This document shows, piece by piece, positions 48,083 to 61,010 of a DNA stretch of 64,000 nucleotides. Position numbers and translations under genes: made by a program. This DNA comes from Bullera alba. Lineage: Eukaryota; Basidiomycota; Tremellomycetes; Tremellales; Bulleraceae. The notes beneath the pieces are model-generated. The model did not search any database, was not told where the DNA came from, and saw only the letters and a list, made by a program, of their open reading frames with translations. The stretch is taken from the NCBI GenBank assembly GCA_001600095.1, contig BCIX01000001.1:3187198-3251197 (forward strand), written 5' to 3'. Positions within the stretch are counted from its first letter, which is position 1. The number at the start of each line of letters is the position of its first letter.

Positions 48083-48422
48083 GTGCCCTTCATACACAGC
48101 TTGATGCTGCGCATCGAGGTATCGGAGGAGTCTGCTGGAGTATGTAGATTGTGTCAAGGGGTCCTGCTCTGGTAGCAAGACCCCTTCCTTAGAACATGTA
48201 GAGACGGCGGACTATTCACTCCCTACTGTAAAACGTGTTGAACACTAGCGCATGCAAGTCATGTCACCTCAGCGATCATCGAGCCGTGATCAGAATGCTG
48301 CTGTTGTGCCTCTCTCCAGTATGCCTTGCGGCCAGATTGCTGGACATGTACCGATATGTCGTGATGATGGTATGTTACATAGCTACTACAGAACTACACC
48401 TTCCTAAGGCCACGCCATGAAC
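48083..48422. other. Convergent intergenic region
   Basis: 340 bp between convergent genes. Nothing was recognised. Confidence 0.4.
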
Positions 48423-50067
48423 CTATCGCTTCTTCTGTGAAAGCTCGACAGCGATCTTGAAAGCCCCCAACAATGCCGTCAACTGCATCTTTTCCGATCC
48501 TCCGACCGATAGACGGTGTCTAAACTCAGCCATTAGCTATGCACATGTCGTCAGGTGGTATATAGCTCACTCGGTGGAGCCTAAGTGATCCAATAAGTAT
48601 ATCCTACTTTGAGAGGGCAGATCCACCGTCTCGAGGAAGTCATAGGCGCCTTGTATTAGGTCTTGCAAAGCCAACCCCTTTTCGACCTTCAGGTTCGTGA
48701 TCACTATGCACAATCAGCAACGATCCTGCTTGGATGATTAGGTGAAATTATGCTCACAGGAGAAACTAGTGCCGAACTCGTCGGACATCATGCTCTGCAC
48801 GACTCGTTCGATGTCTTTGGGATGAGGGTTTCCAGTACAGTTGTATACTGCTGTCTCATCCACTACATCATAGGCCGCATGGCATGCCTGACATCGTAAG
48901 CGAGGTCTGACACGAGTGGATATTGTACTCACCTGCAGCACATTGAGAGCTCTCCTCATATCACCTCTTGACAGCCTGAGAAGGGCGTCTCGACCGTCAT
49001 CTGTGAGATTGACTCTGAATGGCAATCAGAATCGTCTTAATTCGGCCTCGACATGACTCACCCTTCTCGCTCCACGACCTCAGTCACCTTCTTTAGGATC
49101 TCCTTTTCTGGCAGGGGCGAAAACCTGAACCGGGTGCATCTCGACTGGATGGCCGGCGTGATCTTGTTGACGTAGTTGCACAGAATGCAGAATCGGACAT
49201 TCTTGGTGTGCGTCTCGATGACTGTATAGCTGTGTGAGCTTTCTTCAGGCTCGGCACTGTTGACGGTCTATGACCAACCTCTTCTCAGAGCTGCTTGAGC
49301 TGCTTGTGTCATCATATCTGCCTCATCAAGGATGACCAGCTTGAACCCCTTCCTGGAAGCGGGGTCGTAAGAGAAGGACACCAACATGTGTATATGCCCA
49401 TCAACTCACGAGAAGAGGACTTTTGTCATGGCAAACGACTTGATCTGATCTCGAACTACATCTATACCTCGATCGTCGGAAGCGTTCAACTCGAGGATGT
49501 GCTTCTTGTATGGAGGTCCATATAGCCTTCTGGCCAAAGCTAGCACTGTCGATGTCTTTCCGGTACCTATGGACGATCAGCGATGCCAGAAGAAAGTTGG
49601 TCTACGTAAAGTATGTAACCTACCTGGAGGTCCGTAGAGCAACAGATGAGGGAGTCGTCCAGCTTCGATGAATTTTTCGACTGGACGGAAAAATCAGCAA
49701 GAAGGCTACAAAATGGCCCATAGTGTGAGACCTACTAGTAGACGTTATATCCTTGTGGGAAACCACATCATCTAATGTGTTCGGTCTGTACTTCTCGACC
49801 CTAGACAAGCCAGCTGTCAGCTATGTCCTCGGGTGGGCACTCAAGTACCAATGACGACTGTCTCGAGCAGCAGCGATATGTCGACCCAGAACACGGCTGA
49901 CACACTCACCAAGGCAGTCCCTCTCGCTCGTTCAGGTCTTTTTGCTGCTTCTCCGACAATGCTGCTACTCCATCCGCCTTGGCTTTACCCTTCGCTCCAG
50001 CCATCAGCGCCGCCATTGCGTTCACTGGCTTGGGAGGCGGGTCGATATCCATGCTGTCATCCGTCAT
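48423..50067 (-). CDS. RFC3: Replication factor C subunit 3
   Basis: Many short exons on the minus strand. The start [20 protein letters not shown] leads to [20 protein letters not shown], then [17 protein letters not shown] (Walker A, split by an intron), [40 protein letters not shown] (Walker B), the sensor region [20 protein letters not shown], and [12 protein letters not shown]. The C-terminal collar ends with [20 protein letters not shown]. This order and the DEAD and SRC boxes identify the small subunit Rfc3 (human RFC5), which helps load PCNA at primer ends. The stop at 48423-48425 is preceded by two introns that keep frame. Confidence 0.92.
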
Positions 50068-50371
50068 GGTTGTTATGGAGTGCTGCGTGGGGTAAGCGAA
50101 TGCTGAACCGTGAACAACTATGGATGTCTAGTTGCTGTCAATCCCAAAGATTAGTTCTCAGCACATGGATCGCGACGCGTTCATGATCATCTCAGTCGAG
50201 GTCTATAAGCGCGCTTAGGTTGCATTTAAGCTCGAGCCGCCGGTCGCGGCCGGCCGGCTCATCGATGATGTTATCGTGCAGCTGCCAGCTGGTCACTTTG
50301 ATGCGTCTCATGCACGCTTCCTAGCTCCTTCATGACCCCAACACATCGATCAATGCTGTAGACATCCCATC
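50068..50371. promoter_or_regulatory. Divergent promoter region, RFC3 and ATG9
   Basis: 304 bp between divergent starts. CGGCCGGCCGG-like GC-rich palindromic sequence lies near 50236-50258. An MluI-like ACGCGT occurs at 50174-50179; MCB elements of that form control replication genes in other fungi, but this is only suggestive. Confidence 0.35.
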
Positions 50372-53300
50372 ATGGCTCCCAAGCAGCCGCCAAACAGTTC
50401 CATTCTCAATCTGCTCAACCCTTATGCGTCAATAGCGAGGTCAACTGCGCCTCTCCCCGACACGCAATCAGATCCCGACAGTCCCTCCGCCGTCCTACTA
50501 CGAGAGCTCTCTGGCCACGATCCCCCTTCGCCCCCGCTCAGCCGTCAGATATCAGCTCGTAGTAATCATGCTCGACCGTCCTGGGAGAAGGAGAGAGACA
50601 GGAAGAGTCCAACTCCAACGCCCACTGTGGTCCGCCGCCCCACTCACGTGATTAACTCCTCGTCGAGCTCATCCTCGGATGAGGAAGGTGACGCCCCTCC
50701 TCGATCCCTCATTTACGGCGAGGATCCCACTTCGAGCTCGGAAAGAGCTGGTAAGTACTCTGGAGAGCGAACCCCGCGGTCGCCGCAGGGTACTTTACCG
50801 GGCCATCAACCGTTGGTCACATCCCCAGGACCTTTCAGAGCCGAGCCGCCGTCGTCCTCTGCGTCGGGAGCTTCGGAACCGAGGAGTAGGAGTACATCCC
50901 CGGGACCATCCACAATGTCGATATATGCTTCTGGCATGGAAGGTACACAGTCGGTCATGAACACAGCAACATCTCGGGATGCCTCCACTTCCACCGACTC
51001 CTCCTCGAGACATTCCGCCGCTCCGACGTTCAGAGAACAGCCTCATACCACTCGGCCTGGACCGCCCTCACGCATTGTTTCCGGAAGATCATCTCAGCGG
51101 CCTAGACCTGCTCAAAGGGTTTCGGAATCCGATACGAACGGATACTTAGATCCACCCCCAATTCCAGCTCCAGTCGACCGCAAGGGCAAAGGCAAGGCGA
51201 AGAACCAGGGCGGAAGGGTGTATCACGAGATGCCTACACAGGAAGAGGACGAGGCGGATGCAGACGACGTGACAGCGCCTCTCAGAGGAAGACTGGCAGG
51301 GTTTGGCATCGGGCAAAGTGGCAAAGGGATTCTGCGCAAGGCTGGGTTGAATGAATACGAAAAGGCAATGTGGAGATGGGTCAACGTGGAAGATCTGGAT
51401 GCTTTCCTACAGGAGGTGAGTACGTGCAACTGAGAACCGGGTCAGCGAGCTGACACCTGTTCTAGGTCTACGACTACTACAAAGGCAAGGGCATATATTG
51501 TATAGCCCTGGCCAAAGTACTCAATCTGCTGTGAGCAACTATGCCGTTAGCTGTACACGGCTTCTGATAGGTTATACAGCACAACTTTCTTCGTCATCAC
51601 CTTCTCTACCTTTCTCATGTCCTGTATCGATTACTCCAAGCTCAACTCCACGATATCCGGGACATCCATAAGTCGCCTGGATGATGTTCTCATCAATCAA
51701 TGTATCTCAGGGTTAGTCGCTTTCCTCAAAACGAGCCAAAATGCTGATCGTTCGATAGTGGCTCTTTACCTCACAAGTTATTCATTGCATGTGTCACATT
51801 GGTCTACATCTTTCAGCTCGCAAGTTTCGCCATGTCTCTGCCGAAGCTGCTTGAGATGTACAGATTTTACACCCACCTATTGGGCATTCCCGATGTGAGT
51901 CCAGTCAAACGCGCTGCTATCATCTGCTGATCATTCCAGGCCGATATCCAAACCCTTCCCTGGCCAGAGATCGTCAGGCTGATTGGCGAGATCAGGAAAC
52001 ACAACCCTGTGACTTCCCTCTCCGGCGGTCAGGCAGATGCCATGGCGGACCTAGCCGGGGAAGATGTCTCTGGCGACCACAAGAAGCTAGACGCTCATGA
52101 TGTAGCGAAGTGAGTCGGTAGAACCCTTCATTGGCCATCTGCTGATACTCTGTAGTCGGATTCTGAGACAGGAGAACTATCTGATAGCCTTGTTCAACAA
52201 GGACCTGTTGGATCTACGGGTCAGATTCCCCATACCGCACTCGATGGTACACTGGGTTCCCGTCCATCTCTTGGCTCCACCCACGTCGACCAATCTGCCA
52301 TCGACGCAGCACGATCGTAAGGAGAGAAGATACATCAGCTTTGGCAAAAACACCTTGACCAAGGCCCTCGAGTGGAATCTGAGGTACTGTCTCATGGGAT
52401 ATCTCTTTGACCGCAGAGGTCAAGTCAGGAAGGAGTTTGTCAAGGACCGCAAACGAAAGGGTCTCGTAGAGGGGTAAGCAGTGTCGATTCAAACGGAAAA
52501 CATCGTACACAAGCTGACTATCGATGTACAGCCTGAAGACGCGCTTCATCTTCATGGGCGTCATGAATGCCATTCTCGCACCATTCATCGTGATCTATCT
52601 TCTGCTCTACTCCTTCTTCCGATACTTCGATGTAAGTCTCACAGAACAACCAACAATGTACAACAACACGCTAACGTTCATGTAGCAATACCACAAGAAT
52701 CCATCTTCGATCGGAAGCAGAAACTACACATTATACGCACAGTGGAAGTTCAGAGAATTTAACGAGCTTCCCCATCTGTTCGAGAGGCGACTGGCCCGCA
52801 GTCATCCTATTGCTTCGGAGTACATCGATCAATTTCCCAAGGAAAGGACAGCCCTCGTCATGCGGTGAGTACGAGAGTGTGCGGGATTAGCTTTGCTGCC
52901 TCGCTGATCTATTCCTAGATTTGTGGCGTTTGTAGCGGGATCGTTCGCTGCGGTACTGCTGGTGGCATCCCTAGTCGACCCGGATCTCTTCTTGCACTTC
53001 GAGATCACACCTCATCGAACGGTGTTTTTCTATCTAGGAGTCTTCGGAGCGATACTCGCGGTTGCTCGGGGCATGATACCAGAGGACAACCATGTGTTCG
53101 ACCCCGATGCGAGTTTGCGTGAAGTCGTAAGGTGGACACACTACCTCCCGGGCGAGTGGAAGGGCAAATTACACTCTCAGATGGTACGTCAACGGGTACT
53201 GCCCTTTGTTAGTATCGCGCTAATCGCCTCTCCAGGTGCATACAGAGTTCGGCAACCTCTTCGCAATGAAGATCACTATCTTCTTCACCGAGCTCCTGTC

Positions 53301-54105
53301 CGTTCTCCTGACACCGCTCATCCTCTTCTTCTCGCTACCGCCCTGTGCGGGAGCGATCATCGACTTTTTCCGCGAGTTTACTGTTCACGTCGACGGAGTT
53401 GGCTATGTCTGCTCGTTTGCCGTCTTCGACTTCCGGCGTCATGGCGACCTCAAGGCTGTTGGCGATGGCGAACCGACGACACCAGAAGACACCATCTCGC
53501 CAAAAGGCGGAGATGCGCCAACGTCACCAAATTTGGGCCGAGGCAAGAAGAAGGGTGGTCAAGCGGCTTTAGCAAGGGATTGGAGGAGTAACGAGAATAA
53601 GATGGAGAAGAGCTTTTTGCACTTCAAGGCCACTCATCCCGATTGGCAACCTAGGGATCCGACTTCCAGCATGTTTCTCGATCGATTAACCGGACTTCAC
53701 CAGCAAAGCCTGCAGAATCACAACAACGCTGAAGGTCGTTCGCCCGGCATCATCGGCAGGAAGAACATCACGAGCCCTACGGGTATCGCCTCCAGCGTGT
53801 ATGGTGGACGCGGCATGGGTTTGGGCGGAGACGAGTCCCGATTGAAGGAGCGCAGTCGGTCTTACGATAGGGCTTGGGCGAAATCGAGTCATCTGCTCAA
53901 ATCGAACAGACAGCCAATGGCCAGAGAAGACACTCGATCGGATATAATCTCGGAGGAAGGGGATCAGGTGATTGACGAAGAGGGCGTCGCTGCGGATAGT
54001 TGGAGCAAGAAACAACCGGTATCGGGCGATGGTGATGATCGACGCGACGAGATCCTCAAGGACGCCGGGATGATCGGTCTTCTGCAACAGGTCATGGGGA
54101 GGTAG
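50372..54105 (+). CDS. ATG9: Autophagy membrane protein Atg9
   Basis: About nine exons from [20 protein letters not shown] to a TAG at 54103-54105. The first 350 residues are disordered, with poly-Ser and acidic runs. The conserved core begins [20 protein letters not shown] and [19 protein letters not shown], with TM segments around [12 protein letters not shown] and [13 protein letters not shown], then [69 protein letters not shown], and [20 protein letters not shown]. Atg9 is the lipid scramblase whose vesicles seed the autophagosome. The C-terminal 270 residues after [13 protein letters not shown] are disordered. Confidence 0.94.
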
Positions 54106-54410
54106 GAGGTCGCATAGGCTCTAGAAGCGCGGTGGACGAGGCGACTTTGAGCTTGGTGTCATCTCGATTCGACAAGTTGTAGTCTTGGTGTTGTAACATG
54201 TCAATGGGCTGTGTTCAGATGTATCGTCTTGGCATACAAATCTGTCCTTTACACTCCCTCGGACTGACGCCCGAGTATAGGTTAACCTGCCAAGAGCGTT
54301 TACCATGAGCAAGGAAACACGATACATGATCGACGTCACAGAGATTAACGAAGAAGAGAACCCGAAAAGGTTATGGTTACGAACGTTTCCAGCTACACGC
54401 CCTATCTACC
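54106..54410. other. Convergent intergenic region
   Basis: 305 bp of presumed 3' UTRs. Nothing else was seen. Confidence 0.4.
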
Positions 54411-57180
54411 TTACTGCCTGACACTCTGTAATGCCCTTAGGATGTCGTCCGAGCTTCGGGTGGCCGAGTAAGGCATGTCCAGCTCTGCCCTATCGCTAGC
54501 AAGGAAGTTTCTGTGGATCCGAGGTGGACTTCGCAGCGGGGGCGGCAACGACCTTGGTGCCGAAGGTGGAGGCGACTGCAATTAAGAGATTGGTCAGTCA
54601 AATCCTCAGACAGAGGATACCATGTCAAGGATGCTTACCTCCAAGACCTGGAATGAGTCTGGTCGAGCGGGCTCTTTCTCCATCTTGGATGAATCAAGGA
54701 TTTCCTGATCCCTCTTCGTCCTGGTAAAAGACGACTCTCTTGACCTGGCATTATGAGCCCCAACTCCGGGGAAGAGCTCGTTCTCGGCCGTTCGCCTAGC
54801 TGCCTTCCAGCCTTTCTTGTTCATCTCAGTCATCTCCCTCATCATCCCAAGAGAAGTCTCGGGGATCTTCAGATGATCCGCTAGCAGTCCCCAAGCGTAA
54901 GCTGAGCCGCCCTGTGTACCACCAGTTTCTGGATGGGCGAGATGGCTGTTCTTCGAGGTATCGGTGTTGCTCCTTGACACCCTAGTACTGTCTTTCACTG
55001 GAGGAGTGCCGGTGCGGCCCAGAGCGTCAAGGCCTCGAGATTGACGGGGTGTGGCGGGGGGTGTCGCGAAGGGAGCGACCATTGACATTTGGGTACGGAT
55101 CTGCTCTTTGGCGAAAGAGTCATTGGCCATAAAGTACTGCGCGTGCCCGGTCTCCATGCCATTCTGCGTTGCCTCCTCGTGCTTGAGCATATGAGATGGC
55201 TGTAGTCGCGAGTGATCCGGTCGGTTGGCCAGTACCGGTAGAGATGGCGAGGGGTCGTAGTGCGTTCGAACTTGGTCTATAGTCAGGAGTCGCTTTGAAT
55301 CCCCTGCAGCGAACGAGGCAATTGATGGGTCAGAAGGCGGGAAAAAGATGAAGATTGACTAGAGATGCTGATTAGCGGAAGGGTCCTCGAGCTTGTTCAA
55401 CTTTCTTACAATGATGGTCGACCCGAACAGTCCGACCAGTCCCGTGAATAGGAACAGATCTAGAGTAGCAGTGATTGTCAGCTTGACTTGCAGAAGCTCG
55501 GTCGAGCAATGGTTCCCACCTGTCAAGAACTGATGCTCTGCAACATCGTGATGAGGTTCCAGACCATCTACGGAGATGATCTACAGTTGGTCAGCGACGA
55601 CAGCCCGAGTTGTTCTACAAAAGCTCTCACCAAGAATGGAACGGCAAAGATGATCCGAGCGAAGACCTGGACATTGATAAGCTCATGCTATGATTTGTGA
55701 TGAACGAGAACTCACTCGGTACTTCGTCAAACGGCGATGATACGCAAGTCGCGTGAGAACTACTTGACTTCCTCCCTGACTGCGGACTGTTTCGATGAGC
55801 CGAGGGAATCGCAAAATGACATAGAAGGAGAATATTGTGAAGCTGTGAAAGATGTTTAAGTGCTTCTGTTGTGGGATGTGAAGGTTATTGAGGACTCACA
55901 TGACACTGAACACCGTTCCACCAAATAGGTCATTCTGCGAGAGGTCAGCTGTTGAGTGTCACGAAGACGAAGGGAAAAACAGCTTACTGTTTCCATTTGC
56001 TGCGGGTCATCGTTGAATGGAATTGCCACGGCGAACAAGGTCATAGCGCCGACAAGAGAGCTCCCAAGCCAGAGCTTGAACCAGGACGATCCGAGCCAAG
56101 TCTTCTCGGTCTTTCCCTGTATGGACCTAGCCAGGTGAATCCAGAAGCAGGTTTCTGGATGATTGGGATCAGCAGTCAGGTGTTGACAACATTTCACGTG
56201 TAGTCACCTTCGATGTGTATCGAGCTATATAGAGTTAGATCTCTTCATCATAGCACGAAAGTTCACTCACAGAATCAGAGCAAAGCCGCCTACTAGCAAG
56301 TAGTACAGAAGTGGAGCCACATTTTGGTATTTCTCTGGCCAAAGACGATAAGGCGTGGGGACGGAGCCATGTGTCGGGACATTCCTAAGTCGTCTCATCA
56401 GCACGATGTGCTGTCTTGAGTCGCAGCTCGAACCCACGTGTAGCCAACAGCGTACTTGATATACGCCATACCGACTGACCATACACCAAATAGCGCGTAC
56501 GCTATGAGCATCAACCACTACAAGAGCCATTGTCAGCGCCTGACATTTCCAGCTTCCGTAACTCCAGACTGACCGTGATTCCACATTTGAAAGCCTGCCT
56601 GCGGGTCGGCAACAATGAGCGAAACCGATCGAAACTACCCACTTTCGTCAGCTTGAGTGACCTATACAGAATCGAGGCCGAGACTCACCACCACGAGTGC
56701 CAGGTGAAGTAGAGGAATCCGGCACCTGTACAGGTACAGCAAAACAGCAGACTGGGGGTATCAGCGATGCTGTATCAAAAGTATGGACATGCTGCTCACG
56801 CGGTGGGTGACATGTGTGTCATTTTACTCTTGATGGACGGGGCTACTCGCATCCGAAGACATCAGGCTGCTTCTCTTCATATGGTCATTGATATCGAGGC
56901 TTGAAGCTGATCGGGGTCCCGAGTGTCAATATGGTCAGCACGGTTAGACTCTTCTCACACAGGGCGGCTCCTTGACGACCGGAGAAGATGATGGTCAGGA
57001 ACGCTGGGTGCCGAGCACTAGTCCGATCAGCAGACACTTAGCACCATTCTGTGACTCTGTACCTCCCCCTCCTTGCTCGGTGTCGGAGTATTGAGTATGG
57101 GTAGTGTCCGTTGTAAAAGACGCCGAGCGACTGACTGTTCCTGCAATCTTCTCTGCAAGGTCAAAGCTCATCACCATCAT
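54411..57180 (-). CDS. Seven-TM membrane protein, receptor-like, function unknown
   Basis: A gene of about a dozen short exons. The body encodes seven hydrophobic helices, for example WLMLIAYALFGVWSVGMAYI, APLLYYLLVGGFALILSI, GSSLVGAMTLFAVAIPF, GGTVFSVMFTIFSFYVIL, RIIFAVPFLIISV and TDLFLFTGLVGLFGSTII, and a probable first one ending FLYF. Between them are CFDRFRSLLPTRRQAFKCGI and ETCFWIHLARSIQGKTEKTW. The C-terminal 270 residues are hydrophilic, with SHMLKHEEATQNGMETGHAQ, and end with a Pro-rich stretch. The layout resembles a G-protein-coupled receptor or related fungal 7-TM family, but no signature could be matched. The N-terminal exons between 56750 and 57180 are uncertain; MMVMSFDLAEKIAGTVSRSA is the proposed start. 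The stop at 54411-54413 keeps frame. Confidence 0.6.
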
Positions 57181-57486
57181 CCAGGAGTCATCCAGGCCAT
57201 CCGGGAATCCGGCCTCCAGCTGCCCCGCGATACACGGCTCGATCAACGAGCCGAGAACCGTACTTACGTAATTAGTGACCACGTCAGGCGACTTAGCCGC
57301 GCGGGACGCGGACCAGCTACCTCGCTCAAGAGGACGGAATCAAAACCGATCGTTGGTCGAATTCGTTCGTGTCAAGCTGAAGTTGAGCTGAAGCATGTCG
57401 AGCAACCCCTGCAAGGTGAAGCTGCTGTATCAAGTCCTAACAGATTGTTCCTTCGTCTTGTCAGAAAGATATCCCAGCACCTGAGT
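57181..57486. promoter_or_regulatory. Divergent promoter region
   Basis: 306 bp between the 7-TM gene and MTR10. No TATA box or known motif was found. The boundary depends on the uncertain 7-TM start. Confidence 0.3.
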
Positions 57487-60400
57487 ATGGCTGCACCATC
57501 GGATTCGGCTACGTCAGCAGTCTTACAAGCCCTACACACCCTATACAGCGATCCGGACACCTCGTCAAAGCGAGCAGCCAACGACTGGCTTCAGGATTTC
57601 CAGCATAGTGTGGGTTGCACGGGAGAAGGGGACACGAGAGCAGCCTCGCAGGGCTACTGGCGATAGGAAGGGAGCTGAATATCTGTCCCTTATAGGTAGA
57701 CGCTTGGCAGACATGTCATTCGTTGTTGACGGCGCCTGACTCACCGCTTGAAGGGAGATTGTTCGCTGCTCAGACATTCAGAGCAAAGGTGAGAGATCCG
57801 GACATTATAAGCTCGCATGAGCTGACACGAGATCGGTTCTCTAGGTCCTGTATGATTTCCAGCAATTGCCAGAGGAGCAGCGGTTCCCGTTGAGAGATTC
57901 ACTCCTTTCAGCACTCCCACCGCTCACCCAGCCTTCGGCGCCAACTGGTTCTCGGGCAGTACTCATACAGCTATGCTTGGCGATATCGGCTTTAGGGCTA
58001 CAAACCCCGTCATGGCAAAATCCAGTCGGGGACATGATCGAGCGGTTTGGGAAGGATCCCTCGACAGTGGTCATCTTGTTGAGCTTTTTGAAGTCGTGGG
58101 CAGAGGAGTCGACCAACTCGCGGATAGCTATAGTCGTGAGTCAAAATCGTCGCGAGTCATGCGGGACTTCTCGCTGAGACTGTCAATCAGGATGGGGATA
58201 CTAGGATAGGTGGCGCGGTGGACCAGGTGATGGGCGTTCTGACAATGTACATCCAAGCTCCAGGTACGCCACCGTCATCTTGCCTCGAAGCCAGGAACTC
58301 CACACACTGAATCGGCTTCCTTTAGGGATCACGTTGCAAATACAGACTGCGGTATTTGAGACGCTGAGAAGCTGGTTGCAGTCTGGCGAGGTCATGGCTA
58401 CTCAGGTCGCCAACACGCCACTATTCCCAGCTGCTTTCGAAGCTCTCAGCTCGGATCAGCTGTTCGACGCCGCCGTTGATGTGCTCTGCGACCTCATACA
58501 CGAGACGCAGGAGATTCAAGACAATGTCGAGGTCATCAACCAGATCATCCCTCGAGTCATCGCACTTAGACCACAATTCGAGGCGCAGAAGGAGGACGCC
58601 GATGCCGTGCGAGGCTTCTGCCGGATATTCTGTGAAGCGGGAGAGTGCTATCACGAGTTGATAGCGCGACATCCATCCGACCTCTTGCCTCTAGTAGAGG
58701 CCGTAGCGACCTGCGCGGCATATCCGGATCTCGACATCGTACCTATCACCTTCAACTTCTGGTACACGCTAGCCACCTCATTAGGACGACAGCCCCAAGA
58801 CCCATCTTTCCGACCTCTTCTCGCCATCTTTGAAAATCTGCAAATCACCATGATCAACCACCTCCACTTCCCTAGCGACGACGAGTCTCAATCGGCGCAA
58901 GAGCGGGATGAGTTCAGGACCTTCAGACACAGGATGGGAGACACCCTCAAGGACTGCTGTCACGTTCTGGGATCGACAACATGTCTACGGAAGTCGTACG
59001 AGATCATCACTGCCGCTCTGAGCAAACCATCACCCTCATGGCAAGAGATCGAAGCCCCTTTGTTCTCCATGCGGTCTATGGGAGCCGAGGTCGACCCTAA
59101 CGACGATGAAGTCTTGCCTCACATCATGGACATGCTGCCAAAATTGCCGGAACACCCACGGATTCGATACGCTGCAATTTTGGTGCTGAGTCGGTACACC
59201 CAGTGGATCGATCGACACCCCGAGAATCTGGCCTTCCAGTTGCAGTACATCTCTGCGGGGTTCGAGATGGCTCAAGAGGAAGTCTCGGCGGCGGCGGCTC
59301 AGGCGATGAAGTGGATGTGCCAGGATTGCAACCAGCATCTCGTCCCGTACCTACCCCAACTGCACACTTTCGTCAATACAATGGGCGACAAGCTTGGTCG
59401 GGAGGACATTTTGGAGGTATGCGAGGCGATTGGCTACGTCATAGCCAGTATGCCAGCAGCGGATGCTGCGCCGGCGCTTCAGTCGTTCTGCGAGCCTCTG
59501 ATCCAGATAGCTCAGGCAGTAGCCGACTCGCCGTCCGAGGCGTCGAAGCCCGACTTGCAGAAAGTAGCCGGTGAGTCATCCGGTTTCATGCGTAAAGACG
59601 ATCTTCTAATCTATCTTAGACGCCTTGGAGCAAGTCGATGCGTTCCTGTCGATCGTGCGGACTCTGGATCCGCTCCCCGAAGCGTGTTACTCTACCGCCG
59701 TATCGGTATACTCGGTGCTCGATCAGCTGCTTGCAAAGTACGCCAGCCGGTATTTCATCTCTGAGCGAGTGGGCACGATCCTGCGACGAGGATTGGCCTT
59801 CTTCCCTAGCAGGGCTCTGGAACCCCTACTGCAGCCTCTGCTATCTCGGATGAGTTCGGCTTTCGACGAGACCGGGTATGCGAGCTATGTCTGGATAACG
59901 GGCAAGACTGCCGCGAGGTTCGGGCCTGACGCCTCTGGACCGGGAGGAGAAGCTGTCGGAGGTCTTTTGGGTACAGCGTTCGAGGGTATCAGCAATGGTC
60001 TCGGTCGGTTGCTCCAGACAAAGATCAGCCTGGAGATTCCTGATGGTGAGCAGATATGAAGGGTATTTGAAGAAACTCTGGACTGATAGTGCTCTAGTGA
60101 TGGACGACTACGTCCACTGCTTCAATGCCTACTTGACACACCTGCCCGCATACACGCTATCATCCCCTACATTACCGCTCGCTTTCAGCCACACTCTCAT
60201 GGCTCTCACATGCCCGGCCCCTGAAGCGATTCTGGTCTCGCTAGACGTGCTTCATTTGCTGTCCCAGCGTTTGTCACATACCCAATTCCAGCCTACTCTA
60301 CAACCCTTGTTTGCCCAATACGGACAAGCCCTTGTTGGCGTCATTCTACCTGGTATCGTGGGGCAATTCCCCGAAGACGGCTTGGATCAGGCCCAGGGAG

Positions 60401-60697
60401 TGCTCGGTGCGACCGTGATGTGCGCTGCTCCAGAGGAGGTTGAACGGTGGGCAGGGGAAGGTTTGGCCGCTACGCCCAGTAATGTCCTCCCCGCACATGA
60501 CAAGGAGGTCTTCATGCGAGAACTACACGAGTATGTCCAACCACTCCGTATTGATATGCGCTTACATCGTTGTTAGGCACCTTGTCATGCCGGGAACGGA
60601 CAGGCTGAAGAACGCTATCATCAATGTGGTCAGAGCTGCAAGGAGGACGAGAGAGAGACGAGGCCAGACAAGAAAGAGTCTTGGTGCAGGGATGTAA
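57487..60697 (+). CDS. MTR10: Importin-beta family receptor Mtr10/transportin-3
   Basis: Eight exons (57487-57609, 57696-57788, 57845-58135, 58191-58263, 58326-59570, 59620-60045, 60098-60530, 60577-60697) give 934 aa, the usual size. N-terminal ALHTLYSDPDTSSKRAANDW and LEGRLFAAQTFRAKVLYDF form the importin-beta N domain that binds Ran-GTP. MGVLTMYIQAPGITLQIQTA and VFETLRSWLQSGEV match the Mtr10/TNPO3 HEAT repeats, as do LRKSYEIITAAL and YAAILVLSRYTQWIDRHPE. It imports SR-type RNA-binding proteins and is linked to tRNA traffic. The tail ends NAIINVVRAARRTRERRGQT. Exon joins all keep phase. Confidence 0.92.
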
Positions 60698-61010
60698 TCG
60701 GCGTGGAAGTCTAAGCGTGTGATTGAGGGGATGAGGGGTAACTGTCCTGCGCTCTACTGCTGTCAGACATAATGTGCATGTAGAGCGTCTTCACGATCTT
60801 GTCGTTATCGGTTATCGTTGCGAACCCGGAGTTGACCGGATCAACATCGCGGATAAGGGACGGCGGGGTGACGATTGCATTAGTCATGTCGAGGAACATG
60901 GCAACGTGTCAACTGTCGTTCCGATATTCGGCTTTTGTACGCTCTGTTGAGCTCAAATCCATGTACTCGGGTCCTTGTCTTTATCTCCATCGAAGCAGAA
61001 TTACAGCAGT
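60698..61010. other. Intergenic region
   Basis: 313 bp between tandem genes. Nothing was recognised. Confidence 0.4.
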
